64,000 bases of DNA from Trichosphaerium sp. ATCC 40318 (Eukaryota > Discosea > Flabellinia > Trichosidae), in NCBI GenBank assembly GCA_038496445.1, contig JALMLS010000085.1, positions 172,150 through 236,149 on the forward strand. The letters are read 5' to 3'. The translations under genes were made by a program, and so were the position numbers. This document shows, piece after piece, positions 58,401-64,000 of the stretch. Under the pieces are notes generated by a model. The model was not told the origin of the DNA. It was given only the letters and a program-made list of their open reading frames with translations, and ran no database searches. Numbering within the stretch: position 1 is the stretch's first letter; every line of letters begins with the position of its first letter.

Positions 58401-59493
58401 TTATTGTTTACAATGACATAATGGTAGTATATCAAACGAAAAATATTTAGACGGGTACGGTTCATTTTCTAGAGTAAAATGCCACCACTCGTTAACATAG
58501 TTCACAAATCCTGCTTCTTTCATAATAGATACCAAATATTGTCTGTTCTCTTTTTGTTCTAGTGTTATACTAGAGTTCTTTGTATGTGCTAACTCATCAA
58601 AGCAATCGAATCCTGTACCCATATCTATGAAGTATAACTGGTGAGACTAAATAAACCACCAAATGTCAAGGAAGAAAAAAAATCAACGACAGAATAGTTT
58701 TTAGTAACAACTGTATCCCACCACTTTTGTTTATGAGGTCACTTACCAATACTATTGTCTCTAAATCTTGAAGGACTTGTGCATGGTGTTAATTCATCAC
58801 CAGGTTTATACTGTTGTTGTGGTGGTGGCGGGTTAGGTACAATTGTAAGATCACATGTCGAACCCTTTTTAAAGAAGATTAAAAAAAAATTAAGAATAGC
58901 AAAAGAAAATCTTAGATTTCTTGACTTGCAAGAAGCGTTTTATACCCTACTGTGTCCTGATCGTTTAGCTATGTACCCAAGGGTAAATAAATTATCGTTG
59001 GCTTTGGAATTTGTTGGGTAAAATTCGGCTTTCATGCGTGTATCGCTGCTGTCATTTCCCCACATCATAAAGTAGTCCACAGCGCTTTGCGGACGATAAC
59101 AATCGTACACTATTACCTGAAATGAGCTTCAAAAATAAATTTTTGTTGACACGATGGAAAGAAAAGTCTCTAACACGTACTTTTGAGTGATTTGGTGCCT
59201 TTTGATTGCTTTAAAAGTGCTTTTTGGGCAGCTGATAACGCATTCGCGGCCTCTATTGTTAAAATACATTCTGCGGCCTTGTAACCAACAATGGGGTTAC
59301 CGATGAAGTTATGGTAGCCTGCATAACGCATTTCTTGTATAATGGTTGGGTCTACATCAGAAAGGTATGTAAAGCCTTCAGGGATATTATTTGAACCCAG
59401 CACATCATCGCTATGCATAGCTGTCACAATTACGTTCGCGTAAGATATTACAACGCAAAATAATGTCAGAACCGCGTACCATCCCGCGTTCAT
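58401..59493 (-). CDS. VanX/DdpX-type D-alanyl-D-alanine dipeptidase (peptidase M15D)
   Basis: The start at 59493 gives a signal peptide (MNAGWYAVLTLFCVVISYAN). The mature part has FTYLSDVDPTIIQEMRYAGY, NFIGNPIVGYKAAECIL, IVYDCYRPQSAVDYFMMWG with the conserved Arg, the zinc-binding motif SGHSRVGSTCDLT (S-x-H-x-x-G-x-x-x-D) and EWWHF with the catalytic Glu and third zinc ligand. These match D-Ala-D-Ala dipeptidases that cut the peptidoglycan-precursor dipeptide. At least three exons are present, so it is a resident eukaryotic gene. Secretion plus substrate suggests a role in digesting or sensing bacteria. Bacterial ancestry is inferred. Confidence 0.85.
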
Positions 59494-59880
59494 TGTATCA
59501 CTGAGCACTAAACGTTGTCAAAAAGTCAACGTACTTTTTTCACAGTTAAAAATCACATGTTTGTTGCACATCTCTATTCATTCCTGTGCTGTGACTTTTT
59601 GAGCGTTAGACAACGCTCCAACGCTGTACTGGTAAGATTATTCTACGTACTCATTCTTTTTAGTCGTTAAACAGTGGAAACCGTGGTAACTGCTGCAGTA
59701 CTTTGCTAAAGCACTTGGCTAAAAGTGGAAGAAAGGCCGTAGTATTTATGAAGTTCACGTAATCTTTTATTTACAAAAGCCAAAAGGATAAACCTTGGCT
59801 TATCAAGACTCGTTTTCTATTTTCTTTTCTTCTGTTTTTTTGTTTTGGAAAGTAAAAAACAACCTAAAAAGAATTAGTGA
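59494..59880. other. intergenic, nothing recognised
   Basis: The spacer lies between two minus-strand genes and holds T-rich tracts near 59805-59845. Confidence 0.5.
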
Positions 59881-61750
59881 TTAGTGATGGTGTGACGTGT
59901 TTTCTTGTTTGTACCCTTCACCTTTCATCCTGTTAACGTATTTCATATATAGTCCTTTCTTCCCTTGTTGTTTTGCAGGAATTATTATTGATCCATATAA
60001 GAACTTATCCTCCTTAGAGCTAAACAAAAAGAATTAACAAATCAAAATTATCAATTTTATGCTTACGGCTTAGATCGCCTTTTAAGAGATTCATTAACTA
60101 TTTTTTCTGCTTCATTCCACATACCTACAATAAGAATTAATATACTTTCAGCTGTATGAAGACTTGTGCTTTGTAAAACCCAAAAGAAGAGAACTCAAAT
60201 TTTATTGCCACGTTGGAGTTTTTTACCTTTGTTCGCATAATATGTTGTGAGGGCATTCCTTATGTAAACTGATTCTGTGTATTCATACCCTCTAAGTTCA
60301 TCAAGGTATTTTAAACCTTGTTCAATATTTCCTTCCTTTAGACAAGCGAGTGTAACAGCAGATATTATACTTATCGGTGGTATTTCATCAACAACAAGCA
60401 CTTTAGTTTTGTAATAATTATACAACTCTATCGCTTGTTGACCATGCCCAGCCTTTGCACATAGTTTAAAGCATGTAAGATAGTCTAGATTAGATAGAGT
60501 AAAACCTAACCAAACAGGTTAAAGCAACAGACACACAAAGCAACTGAAAAGAAAAGGAATAATAGATAGAAAAATATCAATATCTTTCTAACACGTGAAT
60601 AGTTCTAAAAATACATGCTTTATCAATTAAGATTTTGATATTGACATACCTGCATTTCTCTTCTCTTTTAATATATCAAAACAAAGGCCATCATAATTTT
60701 TTACTTTAGTAAGGGCTGAAAGAACAATTGAGAATGTATTTGCATCCCATGGCATTTCTTTTTTCTTCATTTCTGCAAACAAATCCAACACCTGATCAAA
60801 TTTTCTATGATGACCAGCTATCTTCATTTTTATGTTATAATATTCCGTTAATGATACATCCCTACTCAAAACGTCCTACGAGAAAATTAAGGAAAAAATT
60901 GAGAAAATAAAACCGAACTTGTCAATCTTCTTAATGAAAATAAAACAGCCACTTACGCGCATGAACTGGTGTGTGCGGTTATTTACAATATGTTCTTGAA
61001 CAAGAGCGTTTGTTATTCGTCCATAAATTTCAATAACATGCCTAGGAGCTGTTTCTTCTTCATGCTGAAACCAAAAATCTAATTTCAGATTATGCTTCAT
61101 CTTTGCCCATAGATAAAATCCAATATCAACAAGACCAAGACGGAATGCACCATTTATCCATTGCTTATAAAATAATCTTGTGGCAGATACCAAACTAACT
61201 AGCTTTGTTTTTTTAACGTTGAAGCATTTGCTGTATAATTCCCTAAACTCTTTTTTAAGTTTCCTCTTTGCTAGAACCATTGCTGTAACACCATAATGAT
61301 AAGCTGTAGGGCGATCACCTATTATTTTATTAAATTAACATCTAGTATTCATAAAGAAAGTGAACATGACAAAAAAACTAGTGCACGTGGACGGATAAGC
61401 TTTTTTTTCAAAAATCAAAAATGCAGTGACAAGTCGTCCTAAACAGGACTGTACTATCGTACCGTTTTGTTCTATTAAATCCATCAAACGTAGCATTTGT
61501 CCATCCAATAGCTTATAAGAAGCAAATTTGAAGTATTTTTCAAGTCTTTGTGGATCTTTAACGACGTCTTTGTCTATCTTTTCTTATTTGTTAACGTTTG
61601 TACATACTAATATTTTTGTGACACGCATACCTCCAATGGCGGTATATACTCCATTGCTGCGGCGAGTTCTTGTACTTTGGCTTTATTTTCATTTTGGAGT
61701 TTTTGCCTTTCCAGAGCCTCTTCGACGATCGTTGAGCGTGGTGTATCCAT
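59881..61750 (-). CDS. pentatricopeptide-repeat-like helical protein
   Basis: The start at 61750 gives MDTPRSTIVEEALERQKLQN. A helical region follows (KYFKFASYKLLDGQMLRLMD, ATRLFYKQWINGAFRLGLVD). PPR-like helix pairs come next: EYYNIKMKIAGHHRKFDQVL, DLFAEMKKKEMPWDANTFSI, VLSALTKVKNYDGLCFDILK, KLCAKAGHGQQAIELYNYYK and IISAVTLACLKEGNIEQGLK. The tail is basic and ends SHHH. PPR proteins bind organellar RNA, though no clear mitochondrial presequence is visible. It has about seven exons and is divergent from the Ras-like gene. The repeat class is inferred from spacing. Confidence 0.7.
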
Positions 61751-62126
61751 TGTAATCTCTAATAGGAGGCTTAGTACAACACTAAGTTCATCTAACTAAG
61801 TTTTGACGTATACACGCACTAGGGGTAGATGTTTGGTCATTTTTTATGACATACGCGCGTTTGTTACAAATAACTGTACTACAACGCTGCTTTCGCGCCC
61901 GGCCATTATACCTGCTATGCTTGGCTACGGTACAAGCCCTGAAAGAGCCCAAAAGCATATCTGTAACGATATCGCAGTTTGGGCTAAACAACGCACTCAG
62001 TTATTCCCTGTACAAGATGCTATTGGAAAACGCGCATTTGACACTGACTGTCAGTCATACTTGTACCTTAAGTTATTTTCACGTATTTCAAGCCAAGATA
62101 GCGTCAACGGCAAGAAGCAGCACTCT

Positions 62127-62778
62127 ATGCGCACCTCTATAAAACTAGTTGCTTTAGGCTCTAATAGGGGAGTTGGCACCTCTTCGATAGTTGTCAAAGT
62201 ACTATGTTACCCTTAGTATTTAACTAACATGCAGTTTGCTCAAGGTGTATACAGCCCGACAAAAGAACGCATAGTTGATGATGACTGGAGGGTTAACAAG
62301 ACGTACGATGATACCGAGCGAATATTAGGTACCGTACAGAATCATTTTGGCAAAATGTAACTTTTGTGTTTAGAAATTGCAGACTGCTCTGATAGGCCGC
62401 AAGCTATGCTTGATTTATACATTAAAAAGAGTGACGGGATTCTAGTTGTTTATGATCCTACACAAAGCAGTACACTGGAAGATGCACAACAAAAAATAGA
62501 GCATATTTTCAACATTAAAGAAGTATCTAACGGCGAGGTATGAACGTCACAATATATGTACTAAGTTCAATAAGTAACCATCTTGTCAGTTGGTTCCCAT
62601 GGTACTTGTGGCGTCTAAATTAGATAAGAAAGGTGAAACAACACATGGCCAAGAATTAGCATCAAAGCTAAATATAGAGTTCATGGAAGTGTCAACTCAA
62701 GAAAATAAAAATGTTGAAGAACTGTTTGCTTTGATAGTAAAAAAGTTGACACACTTCTACCCCCACCTCAAGGAGTAA
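62127..62778 (+). CDS. degenerate Ras-like small GTPase
   Basis: The start at 62127 gives MRTSIKLVALGSNRGVGTSS. The overall order matches Ras: IKLVALG, then AQGVYSPTKERIVDDDW (G2 area), LEIADCSDRPQAMLDLYI (G3 area), SDGILVVYDPTQSSTLEDAQ, VPMVLVASKLDKKGE (G4) and FMEVSTQENKNVEELFALI (G5). Key residues are changed. The P-loop GSNRGVGTS lacks the Lys, G3 lacks DxxG, and G4 is SKLD instead of NKxD. There is no CAAX box (ends HFYPHLKE). It therefore probably binds nucleotide poorly or not at all. The frame stays open upstream to 61803, but no support for a longer start is seen. Three or four exons. Confidence 0.8.
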
Positions 62779-62893
62779 GACAAAGAAGGTGTTGTACTAT
62801 GTAAACAAGCTAAAAAGATGAGCATACACTCGAGCAAGAGTGCGACCACCAAGTGAAAGTAAACGGTTGTACCAATAAAAATACTTTAATTTT

Positions 62894-64000
62894 TCAATAC
62901 CATTGTAGTTTTTCTTTTAAACCATCAAGCGTAGCATGTGTCCATGTTTTTGAATTACATCTTGTAGCAACGATAAAACAGTAATGTGTTTGTATTAGTA
63001 TCCACTCTTCCACTTCATCTAAACGTTCTATAATTGCTACTCTACAAAATATTCAATAAGCTGAAATATCACTCACGTTATTTATTACCGTTTTGTGTCT
63101 TCTTTTGGAATGTAGTTATTATAAATTTGAAGCATATCTTGTACTTCAACATGAGAAAATCCAGCGGCATTAAATCGAGAAACTTGTGACTCCATTGTGG
63201 GAAACTGAGGTACTGATTTCAAAGGGCATCCACGCATCTAAAAAAATGATGAGAAAACAAGTTACAAAAAGAAAGCATGATTACGTTGAGTGCCTTGATC
63301 ATTTGCCTAAGTAGTTAACTTGTTAGTAAACGCAATACATATACTTATTATTACGCACTTCCCAAATGGATCATTAGGTTTTATCATCTCGTATAATGCA
63401 AACTGAATTAAATTACATTTTGTACCAAACCATGAAATTATTCTATCACTCTCTTCCTTATCAAGATATACAAGAACACATTCAGATATAACTAGCGTGG
63501 GAACACTTAAAGTCGCTTGTTAGTATCACTATGAGTATATCCAACTCACTCCACTTTGAAACCAAAGGATAACAACGAACTTGTAAATTTCTCCAAATTT
63601 CGAAGATCTGTAGGAAACAAAGAATAATTATCTGCTGTAAGAGTTCCTTTCTCTTCAAGGTGTCAGCATTGCACATATTACATCACAACGTACTGTCAAC
63701 ATTCACACCACTTAATAAACTATTTAGGGATACTTCTCGTTGTATCACGGTGCTTTTATGCAATGTTAATTCCATAAAGTCACACTCGAACCAATGTGCT
63801 GATTTTGCATTGGGTAAAGTCTAGGAGAGTTTTCAGTCAACACGTGCTGCAACGGTTTTCCCGTCGACTCTTTACATAATTCATAATTCTGAAACTAGGC
63901 GTTGAGGTCCATTATACGTACATGAAGTGCAAAATACGATGTGTCAAAGCCAGCAATGTAACGACTTACGTTCTACGCCACCAGACTCTAGAAACGCTTT
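62894..64000 (-). CDS. PPM1: leucine carboxyl methyltransferase 1 (PP2A methyltransferase), partial
   Basis: The gene runs off the right edge; its N-terminus is missing. Reading from the edge inward, AGFDTSYFALH is the SAM-binding region, WFECDFMELTLHKS follows, then VPTLVISECVLVYLDKEESD and IQFALYEMIKPNDPFGK. The C-terminal block is FPTMESQVSRFNAAGFSHVE, QIYNNYIPKEDTKR and LDEVEEWILIQTHYCFIVAT. These match LCMT1/Ppm1, which methylates the C-terminal Leu of the PP2A catalytic subunit and controls holoenzyme assembly. The last residues are KEKLQWY. Introns are short. Confidence 0.88.

Overview
This window is nuclear DNA from an intron-dense, AT-rich eukaryote. Nearly every gene is cut by many short introns, mostly about 40-90 bases. 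Donors are usually GTACGT, GTAAGT or similar and acceptors TAG or CAG; TAA, TAG and TGA all serve as stops. A Zn(II)2Cys6 transcription factor, an ataxin-2/Pbp1 homologue, a UFD2 E4 ligase and a fungal-type cysteine synthase point to a fungus or close relative, probably an early-diverging lineage. That placement is inference. Exon joins were read by eye, so gene spans are firmer than exact exon edges.

Layout. 1.5-4.3 kb: a CUE-BTB-BTB protein with a lipid-binding-like C-terminus, then tRNA-Arg(ACG). 5-12 kb, minus strand: a Cys-rich F-box protein, a SIR2-like protein and ataxin-2. 12.2-17 kb, plus: UFD2, divergent from ataxin-2. 17-20 kb: an LRR relic, a decayed U6 copy, an intronless F-box/LRR gene and a GNAT acetyltransferase. 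20.5-22.2 kb: an unrecognised gene. 22.5-27.6 kb is mostly empty, with one small basic protein. 27.6-33.2 kb: a Rap/Ras GTPase, a twin-CX9C protein and a RasGEF. 33.7-35.2 kb: cysteine synthase. 35.7-39.5 kb: a long Ser/Arg/Lys-rich protein. 39.8-45 kb: a second intronless F-box/LRR gene, two inverted U6 genes, an F-box/NHL-like protein and an F-box/MORN protein. 45-54 kb, minus: an unknown gene, a possible regulator, the Zn2Cys6 factor and an IPT/TIG-ankyrin-F5/8C protein. 54.4-64 kb: a Tic20-like membrane protein, eRF3, a VanX-type D-Ala-D-Ala dipeptidase, a helical-repeat (PPR-like) protein, a degenerate Ras-like protein, and LCMT1 running off the right edge.

Themes. Ubiquitin-linked adaptors are abundant: five F-box proteins, one BTB protein and the E4 ligase. 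Translation control is represented by ataxin-2 and eRF3, both with PAM2 motifs for poly(A)-binding protein. Ras signalling is represented by a GTPase, an exchange factor and a degenerate GTPase. The most striking structure is a duplicated cassette, an intronless F-box/LRR gene followed by a U6 snRNA gene, present at 17.8-19.2 kb (minus) and 39.8-41.4 kb (plus). In the second place the U6 unit has also been copied again in inverted orientation. The F-box/LRR repeats resemble those of giant-virus F-box/LRR proteins.
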